From an uncultured Dorea sp. (GTDB lineage Bacteria > Bacillota > Clostridia > Lachnospirales > Lachnospiraceae): a stretch of 48,333 bases of DNA. The stretch covers positions 1 to 48,333 of the forward strand of contig CAJTOH010000029.1 in NCBI GenBank assembly GCA_910577685.1. The letters are read 5' to 3'. Positions 15,798 to 24,024 of the stretch are shown in pieces. The position numbers and the translations under genes are program-made. A model generated the notes under the pieces. That model was not told the origin of the DNA. It made no database searches and worked only from the letters and a program-made list of their open reading frames with translations. Numbering within the stretch: the first letter of the stretch is position 1; every line of letters starts with the position of its first letter.

Positions 15798-18050
15798 ATG
15801 GTTTTAAAAAAAAGAATGGCGCTTTTAACACTTGCCCTTTCAGGGATACTTTGCCTTGGGGGATGCGGAAGGAAAGAAAATGAAAAAATCATTTCCATAG
15901 AACAGCTCAACAATCCGGCCTATACAATTGGTGTTCCGGAAGGCGGGGCAGGCATGTATATGGCGGAAAAATATCTGCCGGAAGCAAATCATAAAACATA
16001 TTCCGGCAACTCTTCGGGGTATCTTGCCATTTCCCAAGGAAAACTGGACGGGTTTGTTTATGACCGGGTAATGATGGAATTTGCTATTGCCAGCGGTCTT
16101 GAGAATGTGGAGATTTTAGAGGAAAACCTGGGAGAAAGTATGGATGTGGCTGTGGGGATTTCACCCAAAAGCCAGGTTGACAATTTAAAGGATAAAGTGA
16201 ACCAATTTCTGTCGGAAGCAAAAGCCGAGGGGACGCTGGATGATATGTATGACCGCTGGGTAAGCAAAGCGGAGGGAACCATGCCGGAAATACAGACGCC
16301 ACATACGCCGGACTTTAAGCTTAAGGTAGGAACCACAGGAACGGTTCAGCCTTTCAGCTACTACGAGGGGACGACTCTTACCGGATATGATGTGGAGCTG
16401 ATTTACCGTTTTGGAGCGTGGCTCAATGCGGAAGTGGAAATTAAGGTTTACGACTATGACGGAATTATTGCCGCGGCCGAGGCCGGCGACATTGACTGTA
16501 TTATGGCGAATCTAAATGCCACCGAGGAAAGGCGCAGGCATATCGAATTTTCCGATTGTGTTTATCCTTCGGAGACTGCCGTTATGGTAAGTTCAAAACA
16601 GAAAGGCGGCACGGAGAAAAAATACGGGACACTTTCGGACTTTGCCGGAGCAAGGTTTGCATCATTAAGCGGAGGGGTTTACGATAAACTTTTACAGGAA
16701 GTAATTGCGGATGCAGAAGACTTCTCCTACTACAATTCTGTTCCCGATATTGTTGCGGCTCTTAAGGCAGATCGCGTGGATGCGGGGGTGTTGGATGAAC
16801 CGCTGGCACAGCTTGCGGCAGCAAAAAATGAAGGCCTGAAAATTTTTGAAGAACCTGTCGTGCGGGATAAATATGGATATGCTCTTCCCAAGGGAAGTCC
16901 TCTGCGGGAACAGTTTAATGAAGTTATTGCAAAGTTTAAAGAGGACGGAACAATCGCATCCTTAAAGGAAAAATGGCTTGGGGCGGATGAGAGCATAAAG
17001 GTATTAATGAAACAGGACTGGCCGGGGGATAAGGGAACCATCCGGTACTACTATGACGGCGCCCATGAGCCTATGACTTATCTTGGAAGCAGCGGAGAAC
17101 CTTTAGGGCTAGAAATAGATCTGCTGCTTCTGATTGCACGTGAACTGGATATGAAGGTGGAGATGACAACCTGTGAATTTGCTTCGCTGATAACCGCCCT
17201 TGAAAGCGGGAAGGCGGATGTGGTCAGCGGAAGCCTTTCCATCACGGAAGAAAGAGCAAAGCGGGTAGACTTTGCAGATACCCATTATGACTCAGCTTTG
17301 GTACTTCTGGTGCGTGATTTGGATGGGGAATTGCAGGAAACAGGGTTCTGGGCAAATATTAAGGACAGCTTCCAAAGCACTTTCATAGTGGAGGGACGCT
17401 GGCGGCTGATTTTACAGGGGCTTGGCGTCACCATACTGATTTCTGTCTTTTCAGGATTTTTTGGTCTGTGCATTGGCTTTGGGATATGTATGCTGCGCCG
17501 GATCAATTGTAAGCCAACTCAGTGGTTCGGGGCGGTCTTTGTTCGTGTGATTCAGGGAACCCCTATTGTAGTCTTTCTGATGATTTTGTACTATGGTATT
17601 TTTGGTTCGGTGGATATTTCCGAAATTCTGGTTGCTATTATTGGATTTTCCATTAATTTTGCGGCCTATTCATCTGAGATGATGCGGACAGGAATAGAAA
17701 CTGTGGATAAAGGGCAAAGCGAGGCAGCTCTTGCAATGGGCTATACGAAAGGCCAGACATTCTTTAAGATTGTATTGCCCCAGGCGGCCAGAAATTTTAT
17801 TCCTGTGTTGAAAGGCGAATTTATTTCCATGGTAAAAATGACTTCGGTAGTAGGATATATTGCTGTACAGGATCTGACCAAAGTATCCGACATTATACGC
17901 TCACGTACCATGGAGGCGTTTTTTCCATTGATAATGACAGCAGTAATTTATTTTGTTATCGCCAATATTATGACGGCAGCTCTCTCATTTGCAGAGAGGA
18001 AAGTTGCACCGAAGCGGAATAAACGCAGCTTAAAGGGGGTGTGCATGTGA
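15798..18050 (+). CDS. Amino-acid ABC transporter: triple solute-binding lipoprotein fused to permease
   Basis: A 750-residue fusion that would capture and import a polar amino acid or similar solute. Residues 1-23 are a lipoprotein signal ending in LGGC. Three SBP_bac_3-type modules follow: a divergent first (~32-172), a complete second (~178-395, with GTTGTVQPFSYYEG and IMANLNATEERRRHIEFSD), and a third (~413-520, with VSGSLSITEERAKRVDFAD) that seems to stop before its last part. The permease part (~530-745) has the EAA-loop-like QSEAALAMGYTKGQTFFKIVLPQA stretch, broken here for description, at about residue 640. Fusions of SBP and HisM-type permease are known in Firmicutes; three receptor modules are unusual. 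It overlaps the next gene at TGATG, so the pair is translationally coupled. Confidence 0.9.
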   Translation: MVLKKRMALLTLALSGILCLGGCGRKENEKIISIEQLNNPAYTIGVPEGGAGMYMAEKYLPEANHKTYSGNSSGYLAISQGKLDGFVYDRVMMEFAIASGLENVEILEENLGESMDVAVGISPKSQVDNLKDKVNQFLSEAKAEGTLDDMYDRWVSKAEGTMPEIQTPHTPDFKLKVGTTGTVQPFSYYEGTTLTGYDVELIYRFGAWLNAEVEIKVYDYDGIIAAAEAGDIDCIMANLNATEERRRHIEFSDCVYPSETAVMVSSKQKGGTEKKYGTLSDFAGARFASLSGGVYDKLLQEVIADAEDFSYYNSVPDIVAALKADRVDAGVLDEPLAQLAAAKNEGLKIFEEPVVRDKYGYALPKGSPLREQFNEVIAKFKEDGTIASLKEKWLGADESIKVLMKQDWPGDKGTIRYYYDGAHEPMTYLGSSGEPLGLEIDLLLLIARELDMKVEMTTCEFASLITALESGKADVVSGSLSITEERAKRVDFADTHYDSALVLLVRDLDGELQETGFWANIKDSFQSTFIVEGRWRLILQGLGVTILISVFSGFFGLCIGFGICMLRRINCKPTQWFGAVFVRVIQGTPIVVFLMILYYGIFGSVDISEILVAIIGFSINFAAYSSEMMRTGIETVDKGQSEAALAMGYTKGQTFFKIVLPQAARNFIPVLKGEFISMVKMTSVVGYIAVQDLTKVSDIIRSRTMEAFFPLIMTAVIYFVIANIMTAALSFAERKVAPKRNKRSLKGVCM

Positions 18051-19192
18051 TGACAGAAAAACGTGAAAACCGGGACGTTTGTGCCGGGGGAAGTATGGAC
18101 ACGAGCATAATATCTATCCGGCATCTGTGTAAGGAATATCCAAACGTAACCCCTTTGAAGGATGTAAGCGTGGAGATTAAAAAAGGAGAGGTGATTTCTA
18201 TTATAGGCCCGTCAGGCACAGGAAAATCAACCCTGCTTCGATGTATTAATCTTCTGGAGACACCTACAAAAGGCGAGATTGTGGTAGACGGTGTAGTAAC
18301 AACGGACAAGAAATGTAAGGTAAATCTGGTGAGGCAGAAAATGGGAATGGTATTTCAGTCCTTCAACCTCTTTGCACACAAGACCATTATAGAAAATATC
18401 ATGATGGGGCAGGTCGATCTTCTTGGCAGAAGCCGGCAGGAGGCTTATGATAGAGGGATGGAACTGCTGCGCAGCATAGGGCTTGCAGACAAGGCTTTTT
18501 CTTATCCGGATGAACTTTCGGGGGGACAGAAGCAGCGTGCGGCTATTGCAAGGACGGTGGCCATGGAGCCGGAAATTATTCTTTTTGACGAGCCGACTTC
18601 CGCCTTAGATCCCACTATGGTCGGGGAAGTTCTTTCGGTTATCCGTAGGCTGGCAGGGCAGGGAATGACCATGATGATCGTGACCCATGAAATGAAGTTT
18701 GCCCGGGATGTATCCACCAGGATATTTTATATGGATCAGGGCGAAATCTATGAGGATGGAACGCCGGAACAGATTTTTGAGCACCCAAAGAGGGAGCGAA
18801 CCCGGATATTTATCCGGCAGCTTAAGGTGCTCCATGTAGAAAAAATCTCACGTGACTTTGATTTTCCGGCCTTTATGACACGTCTTGAGGAGTTCGGACG
18901 TAAGCAGCAGTTTTCACAGAGACAGATTTACGCCATGCAGCTTATTGTGGAGGAAGTGCTGATGCAAAAACTTCTGCCTGCCGCAAGGGAAGCAAAGGAA
19001 AGGGAGCTTTCTCTGGATGTGGAATACAGCGAGAGGGAAAATCTGGCCCAGATACGGTTTTCCTATAATGGACCTTCCTTTCATCCTTTTGGGGACGAAG
19101 AAGATTTGTCCGGCAGGATAATAAAAGGAATGTCCAAAGAGATGGAGCATAAGTTTGTGGATGGAATGAATCAATTTGTTATAAGTATATAG
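18050..19192 (+). CDS. Amino-acid ABC ATPase with C-terminal GHKL-like domain
   Basis: A 380-residue GlnQ-type ATPase that powers the adjoining permease. Walker A GPSGTGKST is at 53-61, the signature LSGGQ at 156-160, Walker B IILFDEPTS at 176-184, and the switch histidine at 213. About 120 residues follow the normal end (~257). They look like a GHKL ATPase of the RsbW/SpoIIAB kind: a helix LIVEEVLMQKLLP (298-310) resembling the N-box and NGPSFHPF (340-347) resembling the DxGxxF motif, but the N-box asparagine is absent. A similar domain opens the symporter encoded next. The ATG at 18050 overlaps the previous stop; a later ATG at 18095, with GGGGGAAG ahead, is also plausible. A regulatory role is inferred. 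Confidence 0.88.
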   Translation: MTEKRENRDVCAGGSMDTSIISIRHLCKEYPNVTPLKDVSVEIKKGEVISIIGPSGTGKSTLLRCINLLETPTKGEIVVDGVVTTDKKCKVNLVRQKMGMVFQSFNLFAHKTIIENIMMGQVDLLGRSRQEAYDRGMELLRSIGLADKAFSYPDELSGGQKQRAAIARTVAMEPEIILFDEPTSALDPTMVGEVLSVIRRLAGQGMTMMIVTHEMKFARDVSTRIFYMDQGEIYEDGTPEQIFEHPKRERTRIFIRQLKVLHVEKISRDFDFPAFMTRLEEFGRKQQFSQRQIYAMQLIVEEVLMQKLLPAAREAKERELSLDVEYSERENLAQIRFSYNGPSFHPFGDEEDLSGRIIKGMSKEMEHKFVDGMNQFVISI

Positions 19193-19285
19193 ATTAAAGT
19201 TTCCTGCTGTGAAAGCGGATATTAACGCATTTGCAGGCGGATCGCAACAGTTTGATAAAACTAAATTGGAATAAGAGAAAAAATT

Positions 19286-20875
19286 ATGGATAAGATGAAA
19301 TTAAGTAATGAAAATATTGCACAGGCAAGCAGTCTTGCAGAAAAGACGCTTGGAGAATGGGGCGTTGATGCCAGAAATATTATCCAAATCCGGCTTGCAG
19401 TGGAGGAAACGCTGTTAAAGTATCAGGAGGCTTTCGGTGTGGAGGCAGTATTTGTACAAAAATATATCAAACGCCTTAATCGTATCCGTCTGGAACTTTT
19501 CCTGCCAGGGGAAAGGGTTGATCCCTTTGATACAGGGGAGGAAGAACAGAGCCAGGTACTGCAGGGACTGCTTGCCAATATGGGGGTTGCACCCGCGTGG
19601 CAGTACAAAAATGGAGAGAATCTTATTTTATTTACTCCCAAAAAGAAGAAACGTTCTCAGATGGCTTCACTGGCGCTGTCCGTAATACTGGCTTTTTTGT
19701 GCGGCGGTGTGTGTAGTTTCCTTCCGGAAAGTGTCAGGGCTTTTCTTGCAAATGAGATTATCAGCCCGGTATTTAACCGTTTTATGGGACTTTTATCAGC
19801 CATTGCAGGTCCTATGGTGTTTCTTTCAATTGTATGGGGAATATACGGCATTGGGGATATGGCGACTATGGGCAGAATCGGAAAGAGGATGATTGGACGC
19901 TTTATGCTGATGACGATTCTTCTGACACTGCCCGTATGTGTATTTGCCATGCCGTTTTTTTCCCTTAAAACCGGAGACGGGGGAAAGTTTGATTTTTCTG
20001 AATTGTTTCAAATGGTTCTGGATATTGTACCAGGGAACTTTTTTACGCCCTTTACAGAAGGGAATCCTATGCAGATTATTTTTGTGGCAGTTTTAATCGG
20101 AATCGCAATGCTGATTCTGGGAAACAAAGCTACGGTTGCCGCGGCCTTTGTGGAACAGTCCAATTATATTATACAGCTTATTATGGAGGCAGTCAGTTCT
20201 TTTGTTCCCGTGTTTGTGTTCGGCAGTATTTTAAATATGATACTGGGTAACAACTTTTCGGTATTTCTTCCTGCATATAAGGTGGTTCTGGTAATGCTCA
20301 TGGGAGATGTTGTTCTTCTGGCAGTGTATCTTGTGCTGGTATGCACAAGGAGGAAGGTGAAGCTTTTGGTATTGCTGAAAAAGATGACGCCCACTTTTCT
20401 GATTGCATTAACCACGGCATCTTCTTCTGCTGCATTTGGGGTGAATATGGAGTGCTGTGAAAAAGACCTCGGGATTGACAAAAGGATCGTTAATTTTGGT
20501 ATCCCTTTAGGGCAGGTTATCTTTATGCCAGGGGTTTCCGTTATGTTTCTAGCGGTGGGATTTTGTATGGCTGAAATCTATGGGGTGACGGTTTCTCCGG
20601 CGTGGCTGGCTACGGCAGTTCTCATTGCCATTGTGCTTGCGGTGGCGGCGCCTCCTATTCCCGGCGGTGCGCTGACCTGTTATACGATTTTGTTTGTCCA
20701 GCTTAAGATTCCCATGGAGGCTGTAGCGGTCACGATCGCCCTCAATGTAATACTGGAATTTATTACTACAGCGGTGAATTTGTTCTGTCTGCAGGCGGAA
20801 CTTGTGGAACTGGCTGCAGGTCTTGATATGCTGGATGAGAGAAAACTAAGAGAAGAAAAGCATGAACGGATTTAA
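19286..20875 (+). CDS. DAACS-type cation symporter with N-terminal GHKL-like domain
   Basis: A 529-residue secondary transporter. Residues ~125-520 form the membrane fold of the dicarboxylate/amino acid:cation (Na+ or H+) symporter family, with several hydrophobic helices and a serine-rich loop TTASSSAAF at 376-384. The family's NMDGT metal and substrate motif is replaced by FMPGVS (413-418) and the second re-entrant loop reads PPIPGGA (456-462), so the ion or substrate may differ. The first ~120 residues are a cytoplasmic domain with RLAVEETLLKYQEAFG (36-51), similar to the GHKL N-box helix but without the catalytic asparagine. Family members normally lack such a domain. It lies 93 bases after the ABC ATPase on the same strand and is probably co-regulated. 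Confidence 0.85.
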   Translation: MDKMKLSNENIAQASSLAEKTLGEWGVDARNIIQIRLAVEETLLKYQEAFGVEAVFVQKYIKRLNRIRLELFLPGERVDPFDTGEEEQSQVLQGLLANMGVAPAWQYKNGENLILFTPKKKKRSQMASLALSVILAFLCGGVCSFLPESVRAFLANEIISPVFNRFMGLLSAIAGPMVFLSIVWGIYGIGDMATMGRIGKRMIGRFMLMTILLTLPVCVFAMPFFSLKTGDGGKFDFSELFQMVLDIVPGNFFTPFTEGNPMQIIFVAVLIGIAMLILGNKATVAAAFVEQSNYIIQLIMEAVSSFVPVFVFGSILNMILGNNFSVFLPAYKVVLVMLMGDVVLLAVYLVLVCTRRKVKLLVLLKKMTPTFLIALTTASSSAAFGVNMECCEKDLGIDKRIVNFGIPLGQVIFMPGVSVMFLAVGFCMAEIYGVTVSPAWLATAVLIAIVLAVAAPPIPGGALTCYTILFVQLKIPMEAVAVTIALNVILEFITTAVNLFCLQAELVELAAGLDMLDERKLREEKHERI

Positions 20876-20892
20876 TCTTTTAGGAGTTTAAA

Positions 20893-22468
20893 ATGCAGGA
20901 TTACACTCTGACAAATCATAATATAGATGTGGCGTGCCATGAAGTCGAGACATTTTGTGAACACGCCAATGGAGAAAAAAAGGACATTCTCCGCACACGA
21001 CTGGCCGTGGAAGAGATACTGCTGAAATATCAGGAAGCTTTGGGCACAAAGGGGACTTTTCAATTTCAGTGCAGAAAGCGGATAAACCGTCTGTATGCCA
21101 GTTTTTCTATTCCGGGAGAAAGAAACGATGTGGTTCATACGGACGACGGCGAAGAAAGCGCTATCATGAAAGGTATCCTTTCAGGTATGGGAGAAATTCC
21201 CACATGGCAGTTCAAAAACGGAGTCAATTACCTTACCTTTACATTAAAAAAGAAAAAATTATCTCCTGCAGTATCACTGCTGGCAGCAGTGGCGCTGGCT
21301 CTTTTTTGCGGTATAGTAAGCAGTTTTCTACCGGAAAAAACGGTTAATTTCCTTTCAGAGGAAATGATTACGCCTGTTTTTGACACATTTATGGGACTGT
21401 TGAGCGCTGTTTCTGGTCCCCTGATCTTTTTGTCGGTGGCAGGCGGTATTTATAATATCGGGGATATTGCAACGCTGGGAAAAGTCGGAAAGCGGATGAT
21501 CAGCAGGTTTTTATGGATGACGCTGATTTTTACGACAGTATTCGGCATTGCCATTCTGCCTTTATTTCCTCTTGCAGCAGCGGCAGCAGTTCCTTTCGGC
21601 TTTCGGAACTTCTGGAAATGGTTCTTGGAATTGTACCGGACAATTTTTTTACTCCTTTTTTAGAGGGAAATCCTTTGCAGATTATTTTTCTTGCAGCCCT
21701 TGCAGGGATGGCAATGCTGATTTTGGGGAACAGGGCTTCGATTGTCTCGCTATTTTTAGAACAGGCAAATGCCATTATATTACTAATCATGGAAAATATC
21801 AGCGCTTTTGTCCCCGTTTTCATTTTTGGCAGTCTTTTCAATATGATTCTTGGCAAAAACTTTTCTGTACTGCTGAAAGCCTATAAGGTGCTGCCGATTA
21901 TGCTGCTTGGGGATGTCTTTCTTATGGCGGTTTATACGGGTCTTGTATGCATTCGTAAAAAAGTTTCTACGGCAGTCTTCCTGAAAAAAGTTTTTCCAGT
22001 TTTTCTGATCGGTCTGACAACAGCTTCTTCTGCTGCCGCATTTTTGGAGATCAGGAAAGTGTGCGCAGAAAAGCTGGGGATTGATAAAAAATTGTAAATA
22101 TCGGTGTTCCTCTTGGCCAGGTGGTATTCATGCCGGGATTTTCTATTTTATATTTTGTAATGGGAATTTGCATGGCGGAGATTTATGGTGTGAAGATATC
22201 CCCGGTATGGCTGATTACAGCGCTGATCATTGCGGTAGTACTGGCTGTGGCTACGCCGCCCATTCCCGGCGGCGCTCTTGCCTGCTATACGATTCTGCTT
22301 TTACAGCTTGAAATCCCTGCCCAGGCCATTGTGGTTGCAGTTGCCATAAATGTGATACTGGATTTTTTTGCTACAGCAGTAGATTTGTTTTGTCTGGAGG
22401 CAGAGTTGACAGAACTGGCGGGGGAGCTTGAGATGCTGGATGTGGAGAAAATTCGGAAAACATTTTAA
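20893..22468 (+). pseudogene. Frameshifted second GHKL-DAACS symporter
   Basis: A tandem paralogue of the preceding symporter, beginning 17 bases after it, with the same order: an N-terminal RLAVEEILLKYQEALG domain, then the symporter fold. The reading frame moves by one base twice. The first break is within about 21560-21600, near a GCAGCAGCGG stretch. The second is at 22086-22091, where six A residues replace the seven needed to keep IVNIGVPLGQ in frame. The three pieces together cover the whole protein and end at 22468, so the loss is recent or caused by sequencing errors. It also has FMPG in place of NMDGT. Confidence 0.85.
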
Positions 22469-22743
22469 AATTATTCCTTTAAAACAGATAGAATGACATA
22501 GACGGCCTCCTACAATAGGATTTTTAAACTCCCGCTGACCAACAACACTTATTACAATAGCCTCACTCGCATCCGACAAAGAAAACCTCTCCCTTGCTTT
22601 ATTATAACGGGATTTCCTATTCATCGGCAAACAATATCCGTTTCTTTGAACCTGATGGTTCTACCCATAAGATAAAGGGAAACGGTATCATTGCGCGGAT
22701 TTGCAGTACGCTACGTGCGGAATATTCCGTGTGAAAACAATCT
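22469..22743. other. Intergenic stretch with possible gene remnant; base-composition boundary
   Basis: No intact gene is seen. One plus-strand frame (about 22580-22737) reads SSANNIRFFEPDGSTHKI and ends in LRAEYSV before a stop, and may be a degraded gene end; I do not recognise it. The sequence becomes clearly AT-rich from about 22740. Confidence 0.35.
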
Positions 22744-23241
22744 CTAGCTAAAAGTTAATAATAATGCGATAAAAACAACTAAAAACCCTAAGATTGTTTT
22801 ATGGCTCATTAATGCAGTAACATAAAATATAATTACACTAATCATTTGCACCAAAAATAAAACCATTAAATTTAATAATTCTTTTGAATATATTGATGCA
22901 TACCATATATATACCGGAAACATTAATATTTGATATAGAGCAAATACCCCTCCTAAAACAAATATTATTTGTTTTTTCCACATTATACATAATTCCGACA
23001 CTTCCGTATCCATCAATTGTATTGCCGCCTGAAAAATAAAAGCCAGAACAAATACACTATGATATAGAAAGGCGCTTTTCCAAAAAATTTCTTTTGCAGC
23101 TTCAGCACTTCCAAAAGAACTAATTAGATTCTTTTGATACGGAATTAATATTAAATATATAATTGCTAGTAATATACAACTCCATAATCTTTTTTTCTTA
23201 AGGATAAATTTTATCATCCATATTTCATTGTGCAATCCCAT
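22744..23241 (-). CDS. Small integral membrane protein of the peptide ABC locus
   Basis: A 165-residue, very hydrophobic protein with about four membrane helices (around 18-37, 60-85, 90-112 and 120-163). It has no motif that names it. It overlaps the end of the ABC ATPase gene by 17 bases and is the last gene of the unit, so it is likely a second membrane subunit of the exporter or an immunity-type protein. The first ATG is used because it has a weak GAAGAG ahead; an internal ATG at 23217 is possible. Codon use is strongly AT-biased like its neighbours. Confidence 0.7.
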   Translation of the reverse strand: MGLHNEIWMIKFILKKKRLWSCILLAIIYLILIPYQKNLISSFGSAEAAKEIFWKSAFLYHSVFVLAFIFQAAIQLMDTEVSELCIMWKKQIIFVLGGVFALYQILMFPVYIWYASIYSKELLNLMVLFLVQMISVIIFYVTALMSHKTILGFLVVFIALLLTFS

Positions 23242-23995
23242 TTTTCATTTCACTCTTCTTAAGTAAATACATATATCCGTCCTCAACTTGAGGTTCTGCT
23301 TTATCAGCTTTTGTATTATCATATGTACGCCCTTTTGCCATTTCTTTAAGTCCCACAGTCTTCCCATAGTATAGAATATCTCCATTGTTTGCAACTAAGA
23401 GTTCATCGCATGTTTTTGCAGCATCATCCAAAATATGCGTAGATATTATTATGGTGCATTGATTCCGAAAATAGTTGACTAACTTCTGAAATCTAATTCT
23501 TTCTTCCGGATCAAGTCCGGTAGTAGGTTCATCCAGCAAGATAATATATGGATTTCCCAAAAAAGCTTGAACAATACCTGCTCTTCGAACCATTCCACCA
23601 GACAGCTTTCCACATTTTACATCTTTCATGTCACTTAAATGAACCATATCTAAAATATAGTTAATATTATTCTTCCATTTTTCCTTTTCTACGCCCTTTA
23701 TACAGGAAAAATATTCCATATGTTCATATAGGGTATAATTTCTTATCAACCCAAAATTTTGTGGTAAATATCCAATCCTAATCTGTTTATTTGGAATCTG
23801 TTTTCCTTCATTATCTTCAAATATAACCTCTCCGCCGCTACTGCCGGTTATTCCCGCAATAATTTTTAATAACGTCGTTTTACCAGCGCCGTTAGGTCCT
23901 AATATGCCTATGACTTGTCGATCGGCTGCGAAAGTAATTCCATTTAAAACTCTTTTTTTTCCAAAATTTTTTTCAATTTTTTTTACTTTTAACAT
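23225..23995 (-). CDS. ABC transporter ATP-binding protein (peptide/bacteriocin export type)
   Basis: A 256-residue ATPase of the CcmA/BcrA-like export class. Walker A GPNGAGKTT, the Q-loop region GYLPQNFGLI, signature LSGGM, Walker B IILLDEPTTGLDPEER and the H-loop STHILDD are all visible. Such subunits pair with membrane proteins to export peptides or confer resistance to them. I use the ATG at 23995, which gives the normal MLKVKKIEKNFG start with AAAGGA upstream; a longer frame overlaps the previous stop. It sits between the large permease-like gene and a small membrane protein. Confidence 0.9.
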   Translation of the reverse strand: MLKVKKIEKNFGKKRVLNGITFAADRQVIGILGPNGAGKTTLLKIIAGITGSSGGEVIFEDNEGKQIPNKQIRIGYLPQNFGLIRNYTLYEHMEYFSCIKGVEKEKWKNNINYILDMVHLSDMKDVKCGKLSGGMVRRAGIVQAFLGNPYIILLDEPTTGLDPEERIRFQKLVNYFRNQCTIIISTHILDDAAKTCDELLVANNGDILYYGKTVGLKEMAKGRTYDNTKADKAEPQVEDGYMYLLKKSEMKNGIAQ

Positions 23996-24024
23996 AATCA
24001 AATCATCCTTTATTATTTTTAACT

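Noticed and set aside
22080..22130. Programmed -1 frameshift at the A6 run in the second symporter
   Set aside because: The A run could slip by -1, but the first break upstream is not at a slippery site, so a single programmed event would not restore the protein; decay or read error is simpler.
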